Assembly (NCBI GenBank): GCA_023458595.1
Contig: JAEWYT010000141.1
Location: 1 to 23,068 of the forward strand
Source of the DNA: Pseudomonadota bacterium
GTDB taxonomy: Bacteria; Pseudomonadota; Alphaproteobacteria; Rhizobiales; Tepidamorphaceae
DNA: 23,068 bases
Direction: 5' to 3'
In this document: in pieces, positions 15,062 through 23,012 of the stretch
Layout: each line of letters opens with the position of its first letter
Position numbering within the stretch: position 1 is the first letter of the stretch
The notes under the pieces: model-generated
Seen by the model: the letters and a program-made list of their open reading frames with translations, nothing else
What the model was told of the DNA's origin: nothing
Database searches by the model: none
Made by a program: the position numbers and the translations under genes

Positions 15062-16483
15062 TCAGTTTTGAGCCGCGCGTTCAAGGGGCGGAGCCTTCCA
15101 TTTCCCGTCGAGCGCCGCGGGCTTCGGCCAATAGAGCCTCATGGTCGTCCAGAACGGACCAGCCGGCGCGGGCAGCCAGTTGGACTCCTCGTCTTTGCCG
15201 GGGGCGTCGTGTTGGAGGTAGAGCGTGATGCCACCGTCGGCATCGCGCTTCAGGTCCGGCAGCATCGCCGAATTGATCAGGTAGCGCTTGAGCGGATTGG
15301 CGACCAGTAGGCTCGTTGGAAGTTCGTACATGGTGAGCGACCAGAAGGCGTTGACCGGCGGCAATTCACCGGGCCCAAAGCGCAAGGCGTACCGATACTT
15401 TGCTCCATCGAGCGGCCGCCCCTCGGAGTCGACGAAATACGCAGGATAGATCGCCTCTTCCTTCGAGTTGCCGTAGATGCCGAACGCCGCCGAGGCCATG
15501 CGGGCGAGATAGTCGCCGTTCAGGAACTGCCGCGTGCCGAATCCGTCGGCCGAAGTCCGCTTGCCCGTGTCGATTTCATTGGCCTTGAAATCCGCAAGGG
15601 CCTTCCAGGCGTCTGCCATTCCTTCCGAAACGGCCTGGCGGAACTCGGCGGACTTCTGCTCAGCACCAAATGGCTTGCCGGGCACGATGCCGATCTCAGC
15701 AAAGCGGGCCCTCAGCTCAACTTCGCTCGGATGGGTCGGCGCGAATTGCAGGACGAAGTTCAACTCGTCGAAAAAGCGCAGCGATGTGCGTTCGTCTTCT
15801 GCTGTCAGCGGCTTGAAAAAGTCGACCGTCGGCGCTGCTTCGGGAGCCGCCTCGCCTAGGAACGCCGACAACGGTTGGACCTTGTAGGCTGCCTGGATCT
15901 TCTTGACGTTCTCGATATCGCCCGGACCTTTGAGTTGGGTGCGGTACAGGACGAAGGCGAAATCGGTTTCCGAGCGGATGACCTCCTTGATGCCGGCTGG
16001 CTTCTGCCCTTTCCATCCCGGTCCCGCGAGCAAGAAGTTCCCTGCCGCATTACCGGTCGCGCGGCTGCCAACGTAAGCGAAGTTAAAGGTGTAGAGGTCG
16101 ATGAACTGCAGCGAATAGTACCGGTCCTTGTCGACGTCCGGCACCGACAGCACGAGCGGCTCGGCTCTCAGATCGGCACCCAGAAACGAATAGGGCGTGT
16201 CCGAATTGGGTGTCTGGATCGCCTTGTCGTCGGGCGTGAATACCCGCGCCACGTTGTAAAGCGTGTTCCATGGCGCCTTGAACTCGGGATTTCTGGCGTC
16301 GACGAAGTACGAGTACTGGACGCGATAATTGTCGACCAGCGGGAAGCCATAGATGACCGCCTCCTTGGCAATGGCACGCACGTCGCTTGTCGAAAGTATC
16401 TGCGCCATCGGGCTCATGGGCTGACCGATCAGTGCCGCCAAGGCGACAAGAAGCATTGCTGGAACGAGAAACTTACGTGTCAT
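15062..16483 (-). CDS. Exported DUF1254/DUF1214 protein (full-length paralogue)
   Basis: A 473-residue protein. I chose ATG 16483 (signal peptide MTRKFLVPAMLLVALAALIG). The longer frame to 16525 would encode the terminus of the upstream IS256 remnant, and ATG 16495 remains possible. The DUF1254 part has EAVIYGFPLVDNYRVQYSYF, NTLYNVARVFTPDDK and TPNSDTPYSFLGADLRAEP. The DUF1214 part (about 355-465) has FWSLTMYELP, LYLQHDAPG and a final TMRLYWPKPAALDGKW. No catalytic residues are known for the family. It is first of the two-gene operon enclosed by IS256 remnants; the IS end directly upstream may supply the promoter. Confidence 0.87.
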   Translation of the reverse strand: MTRKFLVPAMLLVALAALIGQPMSPMAQILSTSDVRAIAKEAVIYGFPLVDNYRVQYSYFVDARNPEFKAPWNTLYNVARVFTPDDKAIQTPNSDTPYSFLGADLRAEPLVLSVPDVDKDRYYSLQFIDLYTFNFAYVGSRATGNAAGNFLLAGPGWKGQKPAGIKEVIRSETDFAFVLYRTQLKGPGDIENVKKIQAAYKVQPLSAFLGEAAPEAAPTVDFFKPLTAEDERTSLRFFDELNFVLQFAPTHPSEVELRARFAEIGIVPGKPFGAEQKSAEFRQAVSEGMADAWKALADFKANEIDTGKRTSADGFGTRQFLNGDYLARMASAAFGIYGNSKEEAIYPAYFVDSEGRPLDGAKYRYALRFGPGELPPVNAFWSLTMYELPTSLLVANPLKRYLINSAMLPDLKRDADGGITLYLQHDAPGKDEESNWLPAPAGPFWTTMRLYWPKPAALDGKWKAPPLERAAQN

Positions 16484-16507
16484 TTTGAGTTCCATGGCTT
16501 GTCCGAA

Positions 16508-16669
16508 GGTCATATCCCAGGACACGGTGCAGCTGGCGGCGGTCGCCGTGGCTCGCCGGCTGGGGCCAGCGCATCAACTGGCGGCAAGACTTGGCAGGTT
16601 CACGATGGGATCATCGCCCAAGGGCGCGATGGTTTCCAGTGTAATGTAGTGGATGCGCGGGACTGCCAT
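16508..16669 (-). pseudogene. Decayed 3' end of an IS256-family transposase, copy B
   Basis: On the minus strand AVPRIHYITLETIAPLGDDP, then IVNLPSLAAS and stop (16574-16576). It aligns with copy A at 13692-13960, including the stop codon, and in the shared IVNLP block all differences are synonymous in this frame. The block CACCGTGTCCTGGGATATGA, 16508-16530, resembles the copy A terminus. Upstream of 16669 the sequence no longer resembles a transposase. Only the last 31 codons survive. Confidence 0.6.
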
Positions 16670-16928
16670 CGTCAAACGCCCGCTTTGCGCCCCAAATCGG
16701 TCCTTCCGGGTTCGCGCGGTCGAGTCTGAAAGCTGCCGTTCGTTTACCGCGACTTTGGCACCCCGGCTGCCGGTTCGTCGTCTCGCCCGGTGCCGTTATT
16801 GAAATCCCCTCGAGAAAAAGCGATAGGCGAGACTGCTAGAACAAAAGGATTCAATTTACACCGTTCCGGCAAATATGTGTTTCTCCTACCGCAATCGCAC
16901 TTTATTCTGTTTTCAACATGGGGGCGAA
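16670..16928 (+). promoter_or_regulatory. Upstream region of the SIR2 operon with a bracketed promoter candidate
   Basis: No gene is visible in this stretch. TTGAAA (16799-16804) and GATAGG (16822-16827), 17 bases apart, are a moderate promoter candidate. An 8-bp perfect inverted repeat, GTCTCGCC (16780-16787) and GGCGAGAC (16826-16833), encloses it, so the arms could be an operator or a transcript hairpin. From 16840 the sequence turns AT-rich up to the start codon. Confidence 0.35.
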
Positions 16929-18122
16929 ATGCATAAGCACGATCCGGTTCGTCAGCTGAGCTTCATCCAACAAGCGCTCTCGCAAAGCCGTAAGCCCATC
17001 GGCTTCTTCATCGGCGCGGGTTGCCCGCTATCCATTCGGGTGAACGAGCGCGTTGAAGGCGACCGGACAGTAACGGATCCGTTGATCTGGGACGTGGCCG
17101 GCTTGACGAAGGCGATCGCTGCGCAGCTCGACGGTGGACCGAAGGCAACGTGGGACAAAATCGTCGGGGTCGTTAACGCCGATGGCGGAGACGGCTTAAA
17201 CATCGAACTCTTGCTCAGCCGAGTTCGCACCTTCGCGAGCGTTGCCGGAGCAGGTGAGGTCCGCGGTCTGAAGTCCCGCGAGCTCATCGCTCTCGACTCG
17301 GCGATCTGTCAGATAATTTCGAGGGAAGTGACGCGAGATCTGCCCAACAAGGATACGCCCTATCATAACTTGGCCATCTGGAGCCGATCGATCCGGCGCG
17401 AGCGGCCGGTTCACATCTTCACGACCAATTACGACCTGTTGCTCGAGCAAGCGCTGGAAGAAAGTTCAGCACCCTATTTCGACGGTTTCGTCGGTACGCG
17501 AAAGGCATTTTTCGATCTCGGTGCAGTTGAGGATGAGGGGTTACTCCCTCCGCGGTGGGCACGACTGTGGAAGATCCATGGTTCACTAAACTGGCGACTG
17601 GAAAAGAACCAGACGGTTGTGCGTAGCGATCAGAAAACCGTCGATCAGAGCTATCTAATCTATCCCTCGCACCTAAAATACGATCAAAGCCGTAAGATGC
17701 CCTATCTGGCTATGCTCGATCGGCTCAAGGCGTTTCTGCTGTCGCCTTCCGCGCTGCTTTTCGTTTGCGGCTACTCCTTCGCTGACGAGCACATCAACGA
17801 CGTGATTTGCCGAAGTCTAGAGTCCAACCCCGGTGCTCAGTTGTTTGGCGGACTTTTTGGCAAAATCGCGGATCCACGTTATGCGCTTGCACGTCAGTGT
17901 GCCTTCGAGACTCCCAACCTCAGCCTGTTCGGATTCGATGGCGCGATCATCGGCCGTAACCAAGGCAGGTGGGTTTCAGATGATCCTGATGCAATCCCGG
18001 CCACGGCGGGCGTAATCGAGAAAGTCGGCGCCGACATCAATTTCCGGTTGGGCGACTTTGCCGCGCTAGGCGCGCTGCTCCGGAATCTGGCGGTGGGGGA
18101 AGCGGACGATGGCACGGACTGA
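16929..18122 (+). CDS. SIR2-family NAD+-consuming effector (SIR2-HerA defence)
   Basis: A 397-residue protein from ATG 16929 (GGGGG upstream). A longer start at 16875 would add 18 residues without a better ribosome site. The SIR2 fold shows the NAD-binding GAG at 29-31 (FFIGAGCPLS), TTNYDLLLEQAL from 165 with N167/D169, KIHGSLNW with the catalytic-type H217, and GYSFADEHIND from 281. These match bacterial defence SIR2 proteins, which hydrolyse NAD+ once activated, more closely than deacetylases; the zinc-finger cysteines of deacetylases are missing. The stop overlaps the HerA start by 14 bases, tying the two proteins together. In known SIR2-HerA systems the ATPase hexamer scaffolds SIR2, and infection leads to NAD+ depletion. 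Here two further genes follow in the same operon. Confidence 0.92.
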   Translation: MHKHDPVRQLSFIQQALSQSRKPIGFFIGAGCPLSIRVNERVEGDRTVTDPLIWDVAGLTKAIAAQLDGGPKATWDKIVGVVNADGGDGLNIELLLSRVRTFASVAGAGEVRGLKSRELIALDSAICQIISREVTRDLPNKDTPYHNLAIWSRSIRRERPVHIFTTNYDLLLEQALEESSAPYFDGFVGTRKAFFDLGAVEDEGLLPPRWARLWKIHGSLNWRLEKNQTVVRSDQKTVDQSYLIYPSHLKYDQSRKMPYLAMLDRLKAFLLSPSALLFVCGYSFADEHINDVICRSLESNPGAQLFGGLFGKIADPRYALARQCAFETPNLSLFGFDGAIIGRNQGRWVSDDPDAIPATAGVIEKVGADINFRLGDFAALGALLRNLAVGEADDGTD

Positions 18123-20004
18123 CGTATCTGGTAGGGCGACCGTCGTCGGGACAGTTCAGGACGTCAGCGGTACGACTATCAGCGTGACGCTTAACTCGGA
18201 CCGGTTTTCAGCGCTGAGCTTCATCAATGGCCAAGGATACAAGATCGGCCAGATCGGCAGCTTCGTCAAAATACCGGTCGGCTATGTCGATCTGTACGGC
18301 GTCGTCTCGCAAATGGGTGCGAGCGCGGTTCCCGAAAATGTGCTGCTGACGATGCCGAATGGCCTGCGGTGGATGACCGTCCAGTTGATCGGGGAGGGAT
18401 ATCGTTCTGGACGTTTCCAGCGCGGTATTTCGCAATATCCCACTTTCGAGGATGAGGTTCACCTCGTGTCGGAGAGCGACCTTCAAGCGATCTATGGTCG
18501 GCTCGACAAACAGAACCACCTCGTCCGGGTCGGCCACGTCGCGGGTAGCGAGTCGATCGACGCGCTCGTCGATATCAATAAGCTTGTCACCCGGCACTCC
18601 GCCGTGGTGGGCACAACCGGGTCGGGGAAGTCCACGACGGTTGCGGGATTGCTCAACGTACTATCCGACGCAGATCGTTTCCCCTCCGCCAGAATCGTTG
18701 TGCTCGATCTTCATGGCGAATATGCGCGAGCGCTCGGCGATCGTGCGCATATCTTCAAGATTAGCCCAGATGAACGCAAACCCAACGAGCATCGGCTCTG
18801 TATTCCATTCTGGGCATTGAGCTTCGACGAGCTCGTTCGCGTGACCTTCGGTTCGCTGCCGAGCGACGGTAAGGCACGGAATATTATTCTTGAACGAGTG
18901 CTGGCAGCAAAGCTTGCGAGCTTTGTCGCGCAGCCAATCCCCGGGGTCGACCCACTCGATATTACTGCCGACAGTCCAATCCCCTTCTCGCTCAACAAAC
19001 TTTGGTACGAGCTGTTTTGCGGCGAGTTCGGAACTTATTTCAGCGCGGGCGGCGCAAATCCAACTGATCCAGCTACCTGGGCTTATGAAAAGGATGACGC
19101 GGGTGCCAATCTCGTCGGCGATGCCCAGGCCGGTATTCCACCTCGTTTCCGAAAGGTGAAGAACGTCCAAGGCGACACTGAGAAAATTCAATACCTGCCG
19201 GATGCACTAAATATCAGGGGGCAACTTGAAGCCTTGGGAGCACGGCTCCGCGTGTCACGTTATGATTTTCTGCTAAAGGCCGGCGACTGGCATCCTAAAC
19301 TTGACGGTGGCGTAAAGAAAACCTTAGCGGACCTCATCAAGCAGTGGATCGGAAATGACCGCCCGATCACAATCCTCGATCTTTCGGGCATCCCCTCAAC
19401 GGTAACCAACGACATTATCGGGAATGTGCTCCGCGTGCTGTACGACGCCCTGTTTTGGGCGCGGAATTTGTCGGAAGGCGGTCGTGAACGGCCTCTTCTG
19501 ATCGTCATGGAAGAGGCGCACACTTATCTAAACGACGATTGTGAAAGCGCAGCGTCGATTTCCACCCAGCGCATCGTCAAAGAGGGCCGCAAATACGGGA
19601 TCGGTGCCATGATCGTCAGCCAACGCCCGTCGGAGATCAACTCCACCATCCTGTCGCAATGCGGCACTTTCTTCGCCATGCGGCTTAGCAACGGCACCGA
19701 TCGCTCGCACGTTACTGGAGCCCTCTCCGACAATCTCGAAGGACTTACCAACATGCTTCCGGTACTGCGCACCGGCGAAGCGATCATCCTCGGCGAGGCC
19801 GTTGGTATTCCCATGCGAACGATGATACAGGCTCCGCCAAAGGACCGACGCCCGGACAGTCAGGATCCGCTGGTCTGCGATGAGGCGCATCCCAATGAGT
19901 CCATGACGCCGGGCGGCTGGAACCTGAAAAGTCATCTTGCGCCGAACTATGAATATTTTGTCCGGACGTGGTTGCAGCAAAACCCGTCACCGCCGTCGAA
20001 ATAG
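18109..20004 (+). CDS. herA: HerA/FtsK-type hexameric ATPase (SIR2-HerA defence)
   Basis: A 631-residue protein. The N-terminal HAS-barrel (about 1-130) is followed by the RecA-like core: Walker A GTTGSGKST at 168-176 (K174), LDLHGEY at 199-205, Walker B with IVMEEAH at 465-471 (E468/E469), and SQRPSEIN from 504 with R506 in the arginine-finger/sensor region. These are the standard HerA marks. The core carries a longer insert (about 250-400) than archaeal HerA. Archaeal HerA works with the nuclease NurA in DNA end resection; no NurA is present here, but a PD-(D/E)XK-like protein is encoded two genes on. The overlap with the SIR2 stop codon means coupled translation, and the KTSC gene starts 12 bases downstream. 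Confidence 0.93.
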   Translation: MARTDVSGRATVVGTVQDVSGTTISVTLNSDRFSALSFINGQGYKIGQIGSFVKIPVGYVDLYGVVSQMGASAVPENVLLTMPNGLRWMTVQLIGEGYRSGRFQRGISQYPTFEDEVHLVSESDLQAIYGRLDKQNHLVRVGHVAGSESIDALVDINKLVTRHSAVVGTTGSGKSTTVAGLLNVLSDADRFPSARIVVLDLHGEYARALGDRAHIFKISPDERKPNEHRLCIPFWALSFDELVRVTFGSLPSDGKARNIILERVLAAKLASFVAQPIPGVDPLDITADSPIPFSLNKLWYELFCGEFGTYFSAGGANPTDPATWAYEKDDAGANLVGDAQAGIPPRFRKVKNVQGDTEKIQYLPDALNIRGQLEALGARLRVSRYDFLLKAGDWHPKLDGGVKKTLADLIKQWIGNDRPITILDLSGIPSTVTNDIIGNVLRVLYDALFWARNLSEGGRERPLLIVMEEAHTYLNDDCESAASISTQRIVKEGRKYGIGAMIVSQRPSEINSTILSQCGTFFAMRLSNGTDRSHVTGALSDNLEGLTNMLPVLRTGEAIILGEAVGIPMRTMIQAPPKDRRPDSQDPLVCDEAHPNESMTPGGWNLKSHLAPNYEYFVRTWLQQNPSPPSK

Positions 20005-20016
20005 AAAGGATAAACC

Positions 20017-20235
20017 ATGGCTTGGCGTGAATTCGATCCATTTACATCGTCGAACATTGCCGCGGCGCGCTACGACCCCGAGCAACTACTGCTCGAGGTC
20101 GAATTCCACAATGGCGGCCGCTATCACTACTATGACGTTCCGGAACATGTCGCCCGGGCATTTGACCAAGCGGATTCAAAGGGTCAGTACCTCGCAGCCA
20201 ATATCAAGGGTCACTATCGCTACAGCCGAGCCTAA
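20017..20235 (+). CDS. KTSC-domain mini-protein within the defence operon
   Basis: A 72-residue single-domain protein, preceded by AAAGGA. It matches the KTSC plan: SSNIAAARYDPEQ, then LLEVEFHNGGRYHYYDVP with the conserved Y-x-Y (Y36-H-Y38), VARAF, and a final GQYLAANIKGHYRY. KTSC domains occur at the C-terminus of some lysyl-tRNA synthetases and as free small proteins; their function is unknown and RNA binding has been suggested. It is 12 bases after HerA and three bases before the nuclease, so it is almost certainly part of the system. Possible jobs are nucleic-acid sensing, an adaptor between HerA and the nuclease, or an inhibitor that keeps the effectors silent. None is shown by the sequence. 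Confidence 0.85.
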   Translation: MAWREFDPFTSSNIAAARYDPEQLLLEVEFHNGGRYHYYDVPEHVARAFDQADSKGQYLAANIKGHYRYSRA

Positions 20236-20238
20236 TCT

Positions 20239-21276
20239 ATGCCGATCGTAAGTCTCGATCAGAAGGGCCGCCGCGTTCAGGTCGGCGCGTTCGAGATCGA
20301 TAATCGGGTCCTGTTCGATTATTTCAACAAGATTGCTGCGACCGAGCGGGACGACCAGTTCCAGCGAGCATTGTACATCGGTGTGCTCGCCCTGATGGAA
20401 GACCGTTTGTCGAGCTTTCTGGCGAAAACCAGCAACGAGCTCGGAACCGAACTTGAAAGCTTGAAGCTGATCTTCGACATGAAACAGGAGTTGTTCTACC
20501 GGTCCGCCGTAAAAGGCGTGCTGGCCGAGGAGGACATCGCCGAATTCCTGATCGAGTTCTTCGAGAAGCAGAAGCTGACCGACCGTGTCGAACTCACCGG
20601 TGACCGCGCGGGCAACATCCGACGCAACAAGACTGGCGACATCGTCTGCTACCTGAACGGAGACGCGGGCAGACGCATCGCGATCGAGTGCAAGTTCGAC
20701 AAGAGTATCCGCCTCGGCGACATCCAGACTAAGGACGTTTTCGCCAAGAAGAGCGATACTGCGTGGAGCCAATTGCTTGAGGCACAGGCCAACCGCGACG
20801 GACTCGTCGGCATCATCGTGTTCGACGTATCGCTGGTCGACAATAGTGTGCTGAACGCCGTTCAGGATGTGGGCTTTATTCCTGGTATCGGGTTGATCGC
20901 GATCATTGACTCACAAAAGGGCGACTATCGCAATCTCGCCATCGCTTACATGCTCGCGCGCGACATCGCGATGAACGTGCGGGCGGTGGAGCTCGACACG
21001 GATATTTTAAAGGTCATCGTCAATCGTTTGATCAAGGACGCCCGCGACATGGCTGCGGTGCGAAATCTCGTTCTTACAAGCATCGACAATCTCCGGCAGA
21101 TCCTGATCCAGATCGAAAAGAACGCCCTGCTTGCGGAGTTCAATCAGCGATATCTGACCAAATTTCTGGTCGACGGCACTTTGTCGAAGGAGGATTTGCT
21201 TGCCTTCTATGCCGGCGAGGAGGTGAAAGATCGGTTTAAGCTCGTTCAACGCGAGATTGCTGAACTCGGCACCTAG
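20239..21276 (+). CDS. PD-(D/E)XK-like nuclease-fold protein of the defence operon
   Basis: A 345-residue protein that I cannot assign to a named family. Residues 1-110 are mostly helical and acidic. The central part has the nuclease signature: D134 in TGDIVCYL, then RIAIECKFDKS with E150 and K152, the spacing and strand pattern of PD-(D/E)XK enzymes. A strand-rich section follows (LVGIIVFDVS, GIGLIAIIDS), then a long helical C-terminus (230-345) suited to oligomerisation. It is encoded three bases after the KTSC gene with no good ribosome site of its own, so translation is probably coupled. In context it may be a third effector or the DNA-cutting partner of HerA, in the position NurA has in archaea. 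It could also be catalytically inactive. Confidence 0.75.
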   Translation: MPIVSLDQKGRRVQVGAFEIDNRVLFDYFNKIAATERDDQFQRALYIGVLALMEDRLSSFLAKTSNELGTELESLKLIFDMKQELFYRSAVKGVLAEEDIAEFLIEFFEKQKLTDRVELTGDRAGNIRRNKTGDIVCYLNGDAGRRIAIECKFDKSIRLGDIQTKDVFAKKSDTAWSQLLEAQANRDGLVGIIVFDVSLVDNSVLNAVQDVGFIPGIGLIAIIDSQKGDYRNLAIAYMLARDIAMNVRAVELDTDILKVIVNRLIKDARDMAAVRNLVLTSIDNLRQILIQIEKNALLAEFNQRYLTKFLVDGTLSKEDLLAFYAGEEVKDRFKLVQREIAELGT

Positions 21277-21327
21277 ACTATATGCCTTGCTGACCTGTGT
21301 AGCCCCAATCAATGCTGGAAACGAAGT

Positions 21328-21389
21328 CAGCTTCTGTGTTCATCATTCGTAGAAGCTGCCATTCCGCAATCGGCCCATTTTCGGCCGAG
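21328..21389 (+). terminator. Two inverted repeats after the defence operon
   Basis: CAGCTTCT/AGAAGCTG, perfect 8-bp arms (21328-21335 with 21351-21358), then TCGGCC/GGCCGA (21371-21389). Neither has a T run, but they are the only hairpins between the nuclease gene and the converging toxin remnant. Confidence 0.35.
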
Positions 21390-21438
21390 AGCCATCACGT
21401 AGTTTCAGCCAAAGAGTTAGCCCCATGCCACACTCCGG

Positions 21439-21832
21439 CTATGGCTCCAGTAGCCTCGACAGGTGCTGCAGCAGTTCTGCCAGTGGGACATCTGATACCT
21501 TCCGCACACGGCTCTTAGGTGCCTTGAATGTCCCTCTCCATGGATCAAGCACTGGCGCACCGGCTTCCTGAAACTGTGACGTATCCCGGCTCACCACGAT
21601 CAATTCCTCGATAGAGGCGGTGGCGGCGATGAAGAGGTCAGGTTGACCAAAGGTGTGCCCACGGGCCCTCCCCTCCTCTACCATGACACGCCAAGTCAGG
21701 ATGATGTCCTCGGTGATTGGCAGCAATCGGTCGGCGAACCAGGGCCGGAGTACGGTCTCGAGCCATTGCTCGAGCTCAGTTCGGAATGCGGGGTCAGAGA
21801 CACGGCCAATGCCGAAGCGGATTTCCGCAAAT
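21439..21832 (-). pseudogene. vapC: PIN-domain toxin (VapC-like), 5' end removed by IS insertion
   Basis: The minus-strand frame runs without interruption from the IS border (FAEIRFGIGRVSDPAF) to the stop at 21439. WLETVLRPWFADRLLPIT and GHTFGQPDLFIAATA (with the acidic D of the PIN site) and IVVSRDTSQF are typical of VapC RNases, which cut tRNA or rRNA. About the first 50 residues, with the first catalytic Asp, and any antitoxin gene upstream are missing at the junction with the IS at 21832/21833. An internal ATG (21726) would give only a fragment. It is thus an inactivated toxin gene. Confidence 0.85.
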
Positions 21833-21912
21833 TGACCTGCCTCCCGATTTTCGGACCGTTCTGAGCTGGAATTTTCTGCTTATGATCCCCGTTCGGGGAG
21901 AAGGAGGATTCC

Positions 21913-22179
21913 GTGAAGAGGTCGAAGTTTTCGGAGGCGCAGATCGCCTTCATCCTGCGGCAGGCGGAGGAAGGAACGCCGGTCGCTGAGGTCTGCCGGA
22001 AGGCCGGCATATCGGATGCGACGTTCTACAACTGGAAGAAGCGCTACGGTGGTCTGACGCCATCGGAGGTCAAGCGCATGCGCCAGCTCGAGGACGAGAA
22101 CAACCGGCTGAAGAAGATCGTCGCCGACCTGACGCTCGACAAGGCCATGCTGCAGGACGTCCTGTCAAAAAAGCTCTGA
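21913..22179 (+). CDS. IS3-family transposase OrfA (helix-turn-helix subunit)
   Basis: 88 residues. An HTH (FSEAQIAFILRQAEEGTPV, then EVCRKAGISDATFYNWKKRY) is followed by a leucine-zipper helix (MRQLEDENNRLKKIVADL) that joins OrfA and OrfAB. GTG/ATG choice: ATG 21913 with GGAGGA upstream. The run of six A plus G (22167-22173), just before the stop, allows a -1 slip into orfB. Confidence 0.9.
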   Translation: MKRSKFSEAQIAFILRQAEEGTPVAEVCRKAGISDATFYNWKKRYGGLTPSEVKRMRQLEDENNRLKKIVADLTLDKAMLQDVLSKKL

Positions 22180-23012
22180 AGCCTGCTCGCCGCCGCCGGC
22201 TTGTCGATGAGGTCCGGGAGGACTGGAAGGTTTCGATCCGTCGTGCGTGCGCCTGCCTGCGGATCGATACTTCGCTCTATCACTACAAGTCGAAGCGCGG
22301 CGATCAGGCTGCCCTGAAGGTCAGGATCAAGGAGATTGCCGCGACACGGGTGCGCTACGGTTACAGGCGCATCCATGTCCTGCTGCGCCGGGAAGGCTGG
22401 GCGGTCAACCCGAAGCGAATCTATCGCCTTTACAAGGAGATGGGCTTGCAGCTCCGGAACAAGACGCCGAAGCGCCGGGTGAAGGCGAAGCTGCGGGAGG
22501 ACCGTGCCGATGCGACGCAGAGCAACCAGGTCTGGGCAATGGACTTCGTTCACGACCAGCTGGCGACCGGCCGCAAGATCCGTGTGCTCACCGTTGTCGA
22601 CACCTTCTCGCGCTTCTCGCCGGTGGTCGATCCGCGGTTCAGCTATCGCGGGGAGGATGTGGTCACCACACTGGAGCGAGCGTGCCGCAAGGTCGGCTAT
22701 CCGAAGGCGATCCGGGTCGACCAGGGTTCTGAGTTCATCTCTCGTGATCTCGATCTGTGGGCTTACCAGAAGGGTGTCGAACTCGACTTCTCCCGGCCGG
22801 GGAAGCCGACCGACAATGCATTCATCGAGTCGTTCAACGGCAAGTTCAGGGCGGAATGTCTGAACGCCCACTGGTTCCTGAGCCTTGACGACGCCCGGGC
22901 CAAGATGGAGGAATGGCGTAAGGACTACAACACCGTCCGGCCCCACAGCGCGATCGGCAACAAGCCGCCGATATCGCTCATGAAAGGCTCATCCGCGGCA
23001 GCACCGCCTTGA
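22167..23012 (+). CDS. IS3-family transposase OrfB (DDE integrase domain), made by -1 frameshift
   Basis: From the A6G slip site the -1 frame is open to 23012. It continues as KPARRRRLVDEVREDWKVS, then an HTH_21 region (YGYRRIHVLLRREGW) and the DDE domain: D in VWAMDFVHD, D in IRVDQGSEF, and E in NAFIESFNGKFR. It ends in the conserved RPHSAIGNKPP. The fused OrfAB would be about 366 residues. All three catalytic acids are present, so the element may be active. A separate OrfB start at ATG 22350 is a software-style start and would lose part of the HTH. Confidence 0.9.
   Translation, partial: KKALKPARRRRLVDEVREDWKVSIRRACACLRIDTSLYHYKSKRGDQAALKVRIKEIAATRVRYGYRRIHVLLRREGWAVNPKRIYRLYKEMGLQLRNKTPKRRVKAKLREDRADATQSNQVWAMDFVHDQLATGRKIRVLTVVDTFSRFSPVVDPRFSYRGEDVVTTLERACRKVGYPKAIRVDQGSEFISRDLDLWAYQKGVELDFSRPGKPTDNAFIESFNGKFRAECLNAHWFLSLDDARAKMEEWRKDYNTVRPHSAIGNKPPISLMKGSSAAAPP

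Noticed and set aside
16483..16525. Extended N-terminus of the longer DUF1254 protein
   Set aside because: The extra residues are encoded by the terminus of the IS256 remnant and would place 14 residues ahead of a typical signal peptide.
16574..16669. 31-residue small peptide gene ending in IVNLPSLAAS
   Set aside because: At first it looked like a conserved small protein with a second copy at 13760. Upstream similarity of that copy to the GEI...GIFP...AAITRLIGA part of IS256 transposases shows both are transposase remnants.
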